A stretch of 64,000 nt of DNA, taken from the NCBI RefSeq assembly GCF_014641715.1, contig NZ_BMIG01000011.1, positions 62,001 to 126,000 on the forward strand, given 5' to 3'. Under the pieces are notes generated by a model. That model did not search any database. It worked only from the letters and a program-made list of their open reading frames with translations, and was not told the origin of the DNA. Below, piece after piece: positions 25,308-31,730 of this stretch (within the stretch, counting starts at the first letter, position 1; each line of letters begins with the position of its first letter). Origin of the DNA: Polaromonas eurypsychrophila. GTDB taxonomy: Bacteria; Pseudomonadota; Gammaproteobacteria; Burkholderiales; Burkholderiaceae_C. Made by a program: the position numbers and the translations under genes.

Positions 25308-25853
25308 TCAAGCCTTTACTTTGGCCTTAAGCACAGAGCTTTTCCGCGACTTGGACTTTGTTGGCTCCAAGGCCGCCACCGACCCTGGAATCGATTCGTC
25401 GGGCTTGCGGTTTGCCAAGTCAGAAAAATTCAGCGTGGGCAAAAGCAGTTGCCCGTGTATGGCCCGGCTTGTAATGTTGCCAACCATATCTCGAACCAAA
25501 CCGTACAGCAAAGAAATGCCATTGACCAAGGCACGCTGTTCCCGATCCCTCATATCCCGGGTATCGGCTGTTTGATGCATACGCACCGCACCTTGTACAG
25601 CCACTGTCGCCGAATAGGGCGCGCCACCAAGCTCCTTAGGTTTCACGCTGAGAACCAGTTTCAGGCCATAGTCCGAATATTCGGGCTTCTCTGCAATGAG
25701 GGAGATACCCGATTCCGCCGCTATATTCAACACCGACGGCGGCAGAACAAACGATGGATTTCTGTCTTTGTTGGCGTACCCCGTGTCGGGTGCTACCGAG
25801 ACAGCTTCAAACGCGTATTCCAGCAACTGCAGTGGACTAAGCTGCATCTGCAA
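25308..25853 (-). CDS. SecB-like chaperone of a toxin-antitoxin-chaperone (TAC) operon
   Basis: This is a 181-residue protein related to the export chaperone SecB. It starts MQMQLSPLQLLEYAFEAVSV, has a central beta region (YGLKLVLSVKPKELGGAPYS), and ends its SecB domain with NGISLLYGLVRDMVGNITSR and LLLPTLNFSDL. This mirrors the C-terminal helix and the P-x-NF motif of SecB. A basic tail of about 25 residues (TKSKSRKSSVLKAKVKA) follows. Its start overlaps the HigA-like gene by 17 bases, so it is third in a three-gene operon. In known TAC systems such a dedicated chaperone folds and protects the antitoxin. General SecB is encoded elsewhere, as a rule. Confidence 0.8.
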   Translation of the reverse strand: MQMQLSPLQLLEYAFEAVSVAPDTGYANKDRNPSFVLPPSVLNIAAESGISLIAEKPEYSDYGLKLVLSVKPKELGGAPYSATVAVQGAVRMHQTADTRDMRDREQRALVNGISLLYGLVRDMVGNITSRAIHGQLLLPTLNFSDLANRKPDESIPGSVAALEPTKSKSRKSSVLKAKVKA

Positions 25854-26337
25854 GCTCCGTATGATGATGATTTTTGGGTGTGGGCATATTGCGCAACGAC
25901 GATTGCGCTACGCGAAATTCCATCGCTCCAATGTTCTCAGCCTTGAGTTGCGACCGAATACTGACGGGCATGTCCCCATACAGGTCTGAATCAGCCAGTA
26001 CATGAACAGTCCGGGCGCGCTCCCATATTTGCGGTGCCCGTACAGCCGCAGGTTTTCTAAAAACCACATCAAAAGCAAAGCCTGCCGCTTTTGCAACTGC
26101 GTAGATGGTCTCAATGGTGAGATTGCTCTCGCCGGACAGCACCTGCGAAACACGCGCACGGCTCCAGCCCAGCTTTTTGGCCAGATCGCTGCGAGTGATG
26201 CCCGACTCAGCAACCAATACCGCCAAATCTGCAGCCACGGACACTTTAGCCAGTTCCCCGGGAAGCCCGCGGTTTTCCTTAATCAATCCTGCCAGCAACG
26301 CTTTGCGAGACATGGCTTTCTCCAGTAGTTTTTTCAC
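25837..26337 (-). CDS. higA: HigA-like antitoxin with extended C-terminus
   Basis: This is a 166-residue protein. An Xre-type helix-turn-helix covers residues 35-90 (AVLVAESGITRSDLAKKLGW, then SRARVSQVLSGESNLTIETI). About 70 residues follow that are not part of the HTH (residues 97-166), ending NMPTPKNHHHTELADAA. In chaperone-dependent antitoxins a C-terminal extension of this kind serves as the chaperone-addiction region. The start codon directly abuts the stop of the toxin gene, and the 3' end overlaps the SecB-like gene by 17 bases. It should neutralise the toxin and repress the operon through the HTH. Confidence 0.82.
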   Translation of the reverse strand: MKKLLEKAMSRKALLAGLIKENRGLPGELAKVSVAADLAVLVAESGITRSDLAKKLGWSRARVSQVLSGESNLTIETIYAVAKAAGFAFDVVFRKPAAVRAPQIWERARTVHVLADSDLYGDMPVSIRSQLKAENIGAMEFRVAQSSLRNMPTPKNHHHTELADAA

Positions 26338-26838
26338 TTACCCGGCTGACAAAACCTGATTGGATTTGGCAGCGCTCAAATACTCATTTACGGCCTGTTC
26401 AGCCCGATTCAATACAGCTTTCTCCAGCTTGTCTGATCTTTTGGCCACCAAGTCTGCCAACAACAAGATGCCATCGTGGCCGTAATAAAACAGGATGCGG
26501 ATGTCACCTCTCCTGTATCGCCAAACTTTCTCTGTTTTCCCCGAGGCAGGGCTGACAAACTCGTGTGCTTCATGAACCTGCTTTTTATCCAGGTGCTGGG
26601 TGAGTGGCGGCCCGTTTTGAGCAATCTGGACAAAGTACGCAAGGCTTTTGAAAGCGGGTTCCTGATCGTTACCCTTGAGTGCCTGAATCTGCTCCCATAC
26701 GAGTGCTGAATCGCGATCCTTGGTCGCACAACGCGACGACACTCTGCACCGCCTGGCATCAAGAGGCGCTGGCGCAGAAGCAGACGCATCTGAGTCAGGT
26801 AAAAAGTCATCAGGATTCAGCTCGGTGAGGAAATACAC
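26338..26838 (-). CDS. higB: HigB/RelE-like toxin
   Basis: This is a 166-residue protein from GTG 26838. The RelE/HigB fold is visible from about residue 60: LAYFVQIAQNGPPLTQHLDK, then KTEKVWRYRRGDIRILFYYG and GILLLADLVAKRSDKLEKAV, with the basic residues expected of a ribosome-dependent mRNA endonuclease. The first 55 residues (rich in A, S, P and D) are longer than in most HigB toxins, so an internal start is possible but no good ATG exists there. Toxin-first gene order and the HTH antitoxin are typical of higBA. A small inverted repeat GTTA-n5-TAAC at 26849-26861 precedes it. Confidence 0.8.
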   Translation of the reverse strand: MYFLTELNPDDFLPDSDASASAPAPLDARRCRVSSRCATKDRDSALVWEQIQALKGNDQEPAFKSLAYFVQIAQNGPPLTQHLDKKQVHEAHEFVSPASGKTEKVWRYRRGDIRILFYYGHDGILLLADLVAKRSDKLEKAVLNRAEQAVNEYLSAAKSNQVLSAG

Positions 26839-26989
26839 AGAATGTTTAGTTATAGCTTAACAAATTACTGCGGTGCGGGATAGTGAATAGCCCTCAAGAT
26901 TCACAGAATTTTGGCTTGGGACTGTATTTTTACTAGTAAATTCCCATCAATCTCTTGCGCAGCCCGCCTCAACAGGGGTTCTCTTTTAT

Positions 26990-27065
26990 CTGGATTCTCA
27001 CTGTCAAACTGGGCTCCAGTCCACGTATTCATTGCGTAAGCAGCTACGTTTTTGATAGTAAAACG
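26990..27065 (+). repeat. Copy of the roughly 60-bp dispersed repeat family
   Basis: AACTGGGCTCCAGTCCACGT then ATTCATTGCGTAAGCAGCTA with GTTTTTGATAGTA. It lies in the 230-bp gap between the toxin start and the DUF4357 fragment. The rest of that gap is AT-richer than its surroundings and holds no further gene. Confidence 0.65.
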
Positions 27066-27068
27066 GAG

Positions 27069-27318
27069 TCACATCCCGGCTTCCAGCGCCTGCAACTCTT
27101 TTAATGTGCGGCCGATTGAGTCTTTCCACTCAATGCCACCGTTGGCGCTGCGGCCCAGCAACACCGCAGCAGCCGTGCTGGGGGAACTGAATACGTAGTC
27201 CTGAGTAAGTCGGTACGGGCTACCGGCATTTCCAGATTCGGGCACCAGCACGCCATTGGCAATCAGCTCTTGCCGCGCGTCGTACATGCCCCGTACATGC
27301 TGCTGCATGGAGGGTACC
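27069..27318 (-). pseudogene. DUF4357-domain protein, 5'-truncated fragment
   Basis: The frame 27308-27069 gives 79 residues: MQQHVRGMYDARQELIANGV, then PYRLTQDYVFSSPSTAAAVL and NGGIEWKDSIGRTLKELQAL. This is the DUF4357 C-terminal domain usually joined to an upstream nuclease-like or methylation-related domain. The upstream part is missing, and the IS3 relic starts at about 27320, so an insertion or deletion removed the 5' end. Confidence 0.7.
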
Positions 27319-27319
27319 C

Positions 27320-27480
27320 TGGAATGGGTGTCCTGGTTTAACCACCACAGGCTGCTCGAACCGATTGGATATATTCCCCCTGCCGAAGCTGAAGAAAACT
27401 ACTATCGGCAATTAGCCAGTCAGGCCGCGGTATCTGCCTGACTTAACCCAACGGGCCTCCACTAAACCCGGGGCGATTCA
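27320..27480 (+). mobile_element. 3' remnant of an IS3-family element
   Basis: About 160 bp matches 29556-29716 of the full element downstream, in the same orientation. It encodes [20 protein letters not shown], then a natural transposase stop (TGA) after QAAVSA, and ends with the right inverted repeat CCCGGGGCGATTCA. The two copies differ at many positions, so this is an older insertion. Confidence 0.88.
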
Positions 27481-27533
27481 AATCCAATTCAAGGTGAGCT
27501 GCTTATAACGTTCCAATGATTCATTGAAATATC

Positions 27534-27645
27534 CCTGCGTCCGTTCTCGTTGTTGAGGATGACGAGCATATTTGTTACCTGCTGCAGTTCATGTTTAAGC
27601 GTGACGGATTTGTGGTGAATATCGCGCGAGATGGCCGCCAGCGGG
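27534..27645 (+). pseudogene. Response-regulator receiver-domain relic
   Basis: The plus strand reads ASVLVVEDDEHICYLLQFMF, KRDGFVVNIARDGRQ, the first third of a CheY-like receiver with its acidic pocket (EDDEH). A stop codon precedes it in frame, no start codon is available, and after DGRQ the similarity ends. It lies directly against the right end of the IS3 relic (27480), so it is probably what remains of a regulator gene after insertion and deletion. Confidence 0.6.
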
Positions 27646-27682
27646 TTGGATATCTGGCGCGCGACCTCAGAAAGGTTGGTGC

Positions 27683-27796
27683 CTACATCACGTCGTAAAT
27701 GCCGTTTAACGTCACTTCGATCACGCCAAGCAGGATCAGCGTCAGTACGATGGACGAGATTGAGAAAAAAAAAGGCAAGGTAAGCGCCAAGCCCAT
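27683..27796 (-). CDS. Possible 37-residue membrane miniprotein
   Basis: ATG at 27796 opens MGLALTLPFFFSISSIVLTL, ILLGVIEVTLNGIYDVM, followed by TAG. It is almost entirely one transmembrane segment with a short polar end. No ribosome-binding site is obvious. It lies between the receiver relic and the SRP RNA promoter. It could be a real small membrane protein or the broken end of a longer one. Confidence 0.3.
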   Translation of the reverse strand: MGLALTLPFFFSISSIVLTLILLGVIEVTLNGIYDVM

Positions 27797-27887
27797 GGCG
27801 CCGCGTCGGGTTCGAATGTTGCATGGAAAGCCCTAAATTCAGAGGCCAACATTCTCATGCCGTAAATTCGCCGAAGATGCCGGCCTA

Positions 27888-27918
27888 CTGACAAGGTCAT
27901 CGAGAGGTCTCGTACAAT
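27888..27918 (+). promoter_or_regulatory. Promoter of the SRP RNA gene
   Basis: CTGACA (27888-27893) and TACAAT (27913-27918) are good -35 and -10 hexamers with a 19-base spacer, placing the start of transcription at about 27925, where the RNA helix begins. Confidence 0.55.
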
Positions 27919-27924
27919 ATGCAT

Positions 27925-28018
27925 GACGGGCCTTCCCGCATGGTGAAGCGGCCAACCGGGTCAGATGGGGAACCAAGCAGCCCTAACTGTCGAGCCAGTG
28001 CCGGGGTCAAGGTCCGTC
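27925..28018 (+). ncRNA. ffs: Signal recognition particle RNA (4.5S RNA)
   Basis: This roughly 94-nt RNA folds as one long hairpin. The 5' end GACGGGCCTT pairs with the 3' end AAGGTCCGTC. The conserved apical domain is GTCAGATGGGGAACCAAGCAG, with the GGAA tetraloop flanked by GTCAG and AGCAG, the Ffh-binding signature of bacterial SRP RNA (here quoted only in part: loop at about 27968-27972). It forms the SRP with Ffh and targets membrane proteins. It carries its own promoter. A tyrosine-integrase fragment begins 120 bp downstream, so the 3' flank of ffs appears to be an integration site. Confidence 0.88.
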
Positions 28019-28137
28019 ACCTTACATAATCTTTGTCGTTGAAAATCAACAAGTTAAGTAAAATCAACGACTTAGAACTGCCAGTGTGTGTTTTCGGTGT
28101 GTCACTTGAGCAACTGACCATCACCAAAAGCACTACT

Positions 28138-28419
28138 ATGGCAAAGCGCGATAAAGGCGTACATCTACGCTCCGGCACGAACGTCTATCAATGGCGTATC
28201 CGTGTCCCCAAAGACCTTGCCCACCTCTATCCTGACAAGGCATGGGCATGCCGCCACACACTGGGCACATCAAATCTTGCCCAAGCTAACAGACTGGCCG
28301 CTGGCCTATACGCTACTTGGCTGACAAAGTTCGACCGCCAGCGCAAGCAGTTAAATCCCCAGCCAGCGCAAGAGTTGACCCCTGAGCTAATTCAGTTTTT
28401 GAATCGCCCCGTATTTTGA
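28138..28419 (+). pseudogene. Phage-type integrase N-terminus, truncated by the IS3 insertion
   Basis: From ATG 28138 the frame reads MAKRDKGVHLRSGTNVYQWR, VPKDLAHLYPDKAWACRHTL and RLAAGLYATWLTKFD, the N-terminal DNA-binding (DUF6538-like) part of tyrosine recombinases. After 87 residues it runs into the IS3 left end, and the final codons before TGA 28419 are IS sequence. The catalytic domain is missing downstream of the element too, so the integrase is dead. The position just after ffs suggests that an integrative element once entered there. Confidence 0.78.
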
Positions 28420-29716
28420 GGGGCTCAAATCTCTGAGAGGATTGAGCCATGAAGAAGTCAAACAAGTTTTCACCCGAGGTTCGGGAACGCGCAGTGCGCA
28501 TGGTGCAGGAGCACCGAGGCGAGTATCCCTCGCTGTGGGCGGCCATTGAATCCATCGCACCCAAGATTGGCTGCGTGCCGCAGACGCTCAATGAATGGGT
28601 CAAGCGCGTAGAGGTCGATGCCGGCATGCGCGACGGTGTCACTACCGCAGAGGCGCAGCGTGTGAAGGAGCTGGAGCGCGAGGTCAAGGAACTGCGCCGG
28701 GCCAACGAGATTCTTAAGCTGGCGAGTGCTTTTTTTGCATCGGCGGAGCTCGACCGCCGACTCAAGTCCTGAGAAACTTCATCGACCAGCATCGCCACAC
28801 CTACGGGGTCGAGCCGATCTGCAAAGTTCTGCAGATTGCCCCGTCAGACTATCGCCGTCATGCGGCCCAGCGGCGTGACCCGGATTTGCGCTGCGCACGC
28901 GCCAAGACGGACGACACCCTCAAGCCGGAGATCCAGAGGGTCTGGCAGGCCAATATGCGGGTCTATGGTGCCGACAAGGTCTGGAAACAGATGAGGCGCG
29001 AGCGCATCACGGTAGCGCGCTGCACTGTTGAGCGGTTGATGCGAAGCTTGGGCTTGCGTGGTGTGCGCCGTGGCAAGGTAGTGCGCACGACCATAGGGGA
29101 TATGACCGCTGCCCGCCCATTGGATCGGGTCAACCGGCAGTTCAAGGCCGATCGGCCCAATCAGCTATGGGTGTCGGACTTCACGTATGTCTCGACCTGG
29201 CAGGGCTGGCAATACGTGGCCTTTGTGATTGACGTCTACGCTCGCCGAATTGTGGGCTGGCGCCAGAGCAGTTCCATGCGAACAGACTTCGTGCTGGATG
29301 CACTGGAGCAAGCCTTGTATGACCGCCAACCCGGACGTTGCGATGCCTTGATTCACCACAGCGACAGGGGTTCGCAATATGTATCCATTCGCTACAGCGA
29401 ACGTCTGGCCGAAGCAGGCATTGAGCCCTCTGTGGGCAGCAAAGGCGACAGTTATGACAACGCTTTGGCTGAAACCATCAACGGCCTGTACAAGACCGAA
29501 TTAATTCACCGCAGGGCGCCCTGGAAGACCAAGGAATCGCTGGAGCTTGCTACGCTTGAATGGGTGTCCTGGTTTAACCACCATCGACTGCTTGAGCCTA
29601 TCGGATACATTCCCCCTGCCGAAGCTGAAGAAAATTACTATCGACAATTAGCCAGTCAGGCCGTCATGTCGGTCTTACTTAACCCAACGGGCCTCCACGA
29701 AACCCGGGGCGATTCA
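28400..29716 (+). mobile_element. Complete IS3-family insertion sequence (1317 bp)
   Basis: The left end TGAATCGCCCCGTATTTTGA and the right end, read inward, TGAATCGCCCCGGGTTTCGT are imperfect terminal inverted repeats with TG/CA tips. Two overlapping transposase frames (orfA, orfB) occupy the interior. No clear direct target duplication flanks it (TTT on the left, AAA on the right), suggesting later rearrangement. A shorter relic of the same kind lies at 27320-27480. Confidence 0.92.
28449..28772 (+). CDS. IS3-family transposase OrfA
   Basis: This is a 107-residue DNA-binding protein. A helix-turn-helix lies in residues 10-60 ([34 protein letters not shown]) and a leucine-zipper-like helix in 70-95 ([20 protein letters not shown]). 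The heptamer TTTTTTT at 28730-28736, in phase T TTT TTT, is a classic -1 slippery site near its 3' end and would fuse it to OrfB. Confidence 0.92.
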   Translation: MKKSNKFSPEVRERAVRMVQEHRGEYPSLWAAIESIAPKIGCVPQTLNEWVKRVEVDAGMRDGVTTAEAQRVKELEREVKELRRANEILKLASAFFASAELDRRLKS

Positions 29717-29944
29717 AAAAAATGGGGGAGAGGTGATGAGACCGGTCTTTATGTGGGGCGTCCTGCTGCTGTCAGCGGCCCTGTCGGGATGCGCCACCAA
29801 CAGCATGACTGGCCGTTCGCAACTGAGTCTGGTGTCGCCAGACTCGGTGATGAAGCAAAGCAGCCTGCATTACGGCAACCTGCTTGGCGATTTCCGGAAA
29901 AAGGACAAAGTCCTGATCAACACGGATCTGACCCGCCGGCTTGA
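28736..29944 (+). CDS. IS3-family transposase OrfB frame (produced by -1 frameshift), natural stop lost
   Basis: After the -1 shift the reading continues [20 protein letters not shown], then the HTH_21 region ([20 protein letters not shown]) and the DDE integrase core: [31 protein letters not shown], then [20 protein letters not shown] with the catalytic D, D and E. In the relic copy at 27320 the protein stops at QAAVSA. Here that stop is mutated (QAVMSVLLN), so the frame runs out of the element to 29944, overlapping the M48 peptidase gene in another frame. The core motifs look intact, and the extra 75-residue tail may or may not hinder activity. Confidence 0.88.
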   Translation, partial: CIGGARPPTQVLRNFIDQHRHTYGVEPICKVLQIAPSDYRRHAAQRRDPDLRCARAKTDDTLKPEIQRVWQANMRVYGADKVWKQMRRERITVARCTVERLMRSLGLRGVRRGKVVRTTIGDMTAARPLDRVNRQFKADRPNQLWVSDFTYVSTWQGWQYVAFVIDVYARRIVGWRQSSSMRTDFVLDALEQALYDRQPGRCDALIHHSDRGSQYVSIRYSERLAEAGIEPSVGSKGDSYDNALAETINGLYKTELIHRRAPWKTKESLELATLEWVSWFNHHRLLEPIGYIPPAEAEENYYRQLASQAVMSVLLNPTGLHETRGDSKKWGRGDETGLYVGRPAAVSGPVGMRHQQHDWPFATESGVARLGDEAKQPALRQPAWRFPEKGQSPDQHGSDPPA

Positions 29945-30956
29945 CCTGATCACCAATCGCCTGATTGAGCAGGCCGTGCTCTACCGGCCCGAGACTGCCC
30001 AATGGGGCTGGAAAGTCACGGTCATTGATGACATCAAGACCATCAACGCTTTCTGCATGCCGGGCGGGCTGATGGCCATCTACACCGGACTGGCCGAAGG
30101 CCTGCACGCGACCGACGACGAGATCGCGCAGGTAATGGGCCATGAAATCGGCCACGCACTGGCCAACCATGGCGCCGAAAAAATGTCGATGCAGGTGGCA
30201 AGCAGCATTGCCGTGTTGGCCGTTTCCGCAGCGGTGTCCAGCAACAGCAGGCAATTCCAGAGCAATCAGGCCTTGTTCACGGTATCGGCACTCGCCTTTG
30301 TGAACTTACCCAACAGCCGCACGGCAGAAACCGAGGCCGACCGAATCGGCATTGAGCTGGCAGCGCGTGCCGGATACAAACCGGAGGCGGCGGTGTCACT
30401 TTGGCAAAAGATGATGGTAGCCAACAAGAAAAAGGGAGGAAGCGATTTCTGGCGAACCCACCCCGCCTCGGAACGGCGTATCGAATTCCTGCAGGGGCTT
30501 GCTCCGCCGATGCAGCTTCTCTACGCCACCGCATCCTCCGGCGGCAGGCCACCCTTTGACTGGCTCAACGGCGACAAAACCCGTCGGCCGGTTATGGATG
30601 GGAGGCAGCCGCTGGCGTTTTACTCAGAGTCCTGGGATGCTTTTTCAAAGGGCCGCAGCGAGTTGGGCGCGGGCTCCGCATTGGCCTTTACCTTTGTCCA
30701 GGGCAAACTATCCAAACTGTTCTCGGAAAAGAACTGGCGGGATCTGGCGCGCGAGACGCTTGATGCCGACTTCCGCATCGACCTGGCCTATTTTTATCTC
30801 GGGAAAGCCGCCGCAGGTTTGGGCTTCAAGGACGCGGCCAAAAATTATCTGGACAAAGCGTCCGGGCTGGCCGGGATCCCTGATTCATCGTGCGCCAAAC
30901 ACATGATGGTGTCCTGTTCAGGAATTGACGTCATGAATGCGTCGCTGCTACCGTGA
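29736..30956 (+). CDS. M48-family zinc metallopeptidase, lipoprotein
   Basis: This is a 406-residue protein. GGGGGAGAGG lies just before ATG 29736. The signal peptide ends in the lipobox LSGCA (residues 14-18), so the protein should be lipid-anchored. The zinc site HEIGH is at residues 136-140 and the third ligand in TAETEADRIGIEL near residue 198. The protease domain ends near residue 250. A further 150 residues hold a tetratricopeptide-like helical region (LAYFYLGKAAAGLGFKDAAK). This is the BepA/LoiP type of outer-membrane quality-control peptidase, inferred. It starts 20 bp from the IS3 end, so its native promoter may have been displaced. Confidence 0.88.
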   Translation: MRPVFMWGVLLLSAALSGCATNSMTGRSQLSLVSPDSVMKQSSLHYGNLLGDFRKKDKVLINTDLTRRLDLITNRLIEQAVLYRPETAQWGWKVTVIDDIKTINAFCMPGGLMAIYTGLAEGLHATDDEIAQVMGHEIGHALANHGAEKMSMQVASSIAVLAVSAAVSSNSRQFQSNQALFTVSALAFVNLPNSRTAETEADRIGIELAARAGYKPEAAVSLWQKMMVANKKKGGSDFWRTHPASERRIEFLQGLAPPMQLLYATASSGGRPPFDWLNGDKTRRPVMDGRQPLAFYSESWDAFSKGRSELGAGSALAFTFVQGKLSKLFSEKNWRDLARETLDADFRIDLAYFYLGKAAAGLGFKDAAKNYLDKASGLAGIPDSSCAKHMMVSCSGIDVMNASLLP

Positions 30957-30975
30957 GCACGGGGTCGCAAACGTC

Positions 30976-31230
30976 TTACCTCAGTACCTCTTCAATCGCA
31001 CTCGTCGTCTGCAGCGCATGGTCGGCAATCTGCGCAGACATCAGCGCCAGCGACGCCAGCGCGTAAGTGCCGCTGACAATGCCCCGGTACGTCACCTCCG
31101 CGGCCACCGCGTCCTGGCCCAGGCCTTCGGTGGCAGCGACGATACATTGCTCCACGCTGTGCAGGCCAGCATCGCCGAACAGTTCTTCGCCTTCGTAACT
31201 CACGCGGTATTCGAACTGCCTCCCCGCCAT
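30976..31230 (-). CDS. Hypothetical protein downstream of the response regulator
   Basis: From ATG 31230 it encodes 84 residues: MAGRQFEYRVSYEGEELFGD, then AATEGLGQDAVAAEVTYRGI and ALMSAQIADHALQTTSAIEE. The frame stays open upstream to 31311, overlapping the response-regulator gene, so translation may start earlier. It has a beta-rich first half and a helical second half, with no recognised domain. Same strand and slight proximity to the regulator suggest co-transcription with the kinase and regulator genes. Confidence 0.55.
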   Translation of the reverse strand: MAGRQFEYRVSYEGEELFGDAGLHSVEQCIVAATEGLGQDAVAAEVTYRGIVSGTYALASLALMSAQIADHALQTTSAIEEVLR

Positions 31231-31253
31231 GGGGTCGATGTGGAAACGTACGA

Positions 31254-31730
31254 TCACGGTGCCATCTCTGCCGAGGATAAAGGATCGGGTATCACCACCA
31301 CGGTAAGCCAATAGCCAGTCAATTCAGCAATGACCTTGACGAAATTTTCAAAATCCACGGGCTTGGTTATGTAGGAGTTGCAGCGCAATCCATACATTTT
31401 ATGAATATCGGCCGCTTCATAAGAAGTCGACAGCACCACCACAGGCAGATGACGCAGCTTGTCGTCCTTGACGATTTCGGCCAGAACCTCATAACCGTCC
31501 ATCACCGGCATGTGCAGGTCGAGCAGGATCAGTTCCGGCTTGGAGACGCCCCCATAGGCTCCTTGCCCGCGAAGATACTGCAGGCATTTTTCCCCATTGT
31601 CGACATGCCGGAGATTCACGCGCAGACTGGCCGCATCAAACGCTTCGCGAGTCAGAAAGACGTCATCATCGTTGTCATCAACAAGCAGGATTTCTGCAAT
31701 ACGGCTATTGCCAAGGGGTTCAAGCTTCAT
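31254..31730 (-). CDS. Single-domain response regulator (Rcp1/CheY-like), copy 1
   Basis: This is a 158-residue stand-alone receiver. It has the acidic pair in EILLVDDNDDDVFLTREAF, phosphoacceptor Asp in ELILLDLHMPVMDGYEV near residue 70, the switch residue in PVVVLSTSYEAADI near residue 100 and the lysine in YITKPVDFENF near residue 120. No output domain follows. The Rcp1-type subfamily pairs with PAS/phytochrome-like kinases. Its start overlaps the end of the kinase gene (31720), so the two form a cognate pair. It is about 70 percent identical by eye to the regulator at 39330. Confidence 0.92.
   Translation of the reverse strand: MKLEPLGNSRIAEILLVDDNDDDVFLTREAFDAASLRVNLRHVDNGEKCLQYLRGQGAYGGVSKPELILLDLHMPVMDGYEVLAEIVKDDKLRHLPVVVLSTSYEAADIHKMYGLRCNSYITKPVDFENFVKVIAELTGYWLTVVVIPDPLSSAEMAP

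Noticed and set aside
26849..26861. GTTA-n5-TAAC as a defined operator of the TAC operon
   Set aside because: Four-base arms are too short to support as a feature of its own. It is mentioned only in the toxin entry.
27925..28018. tRNA or tmRNA as the integration target
   Set aside because: The sequence folds as a single long hairpin with the GTCAG-GGAA-AGCAG apex of SRP RNA. No cloverleaf or tag frame is seen.
20775..31230. Prophage
   Set aside because: No capsid, tail, terminase, portal or lysis genes were seen. Only an integrase stub, IS sequences and small modules are present.
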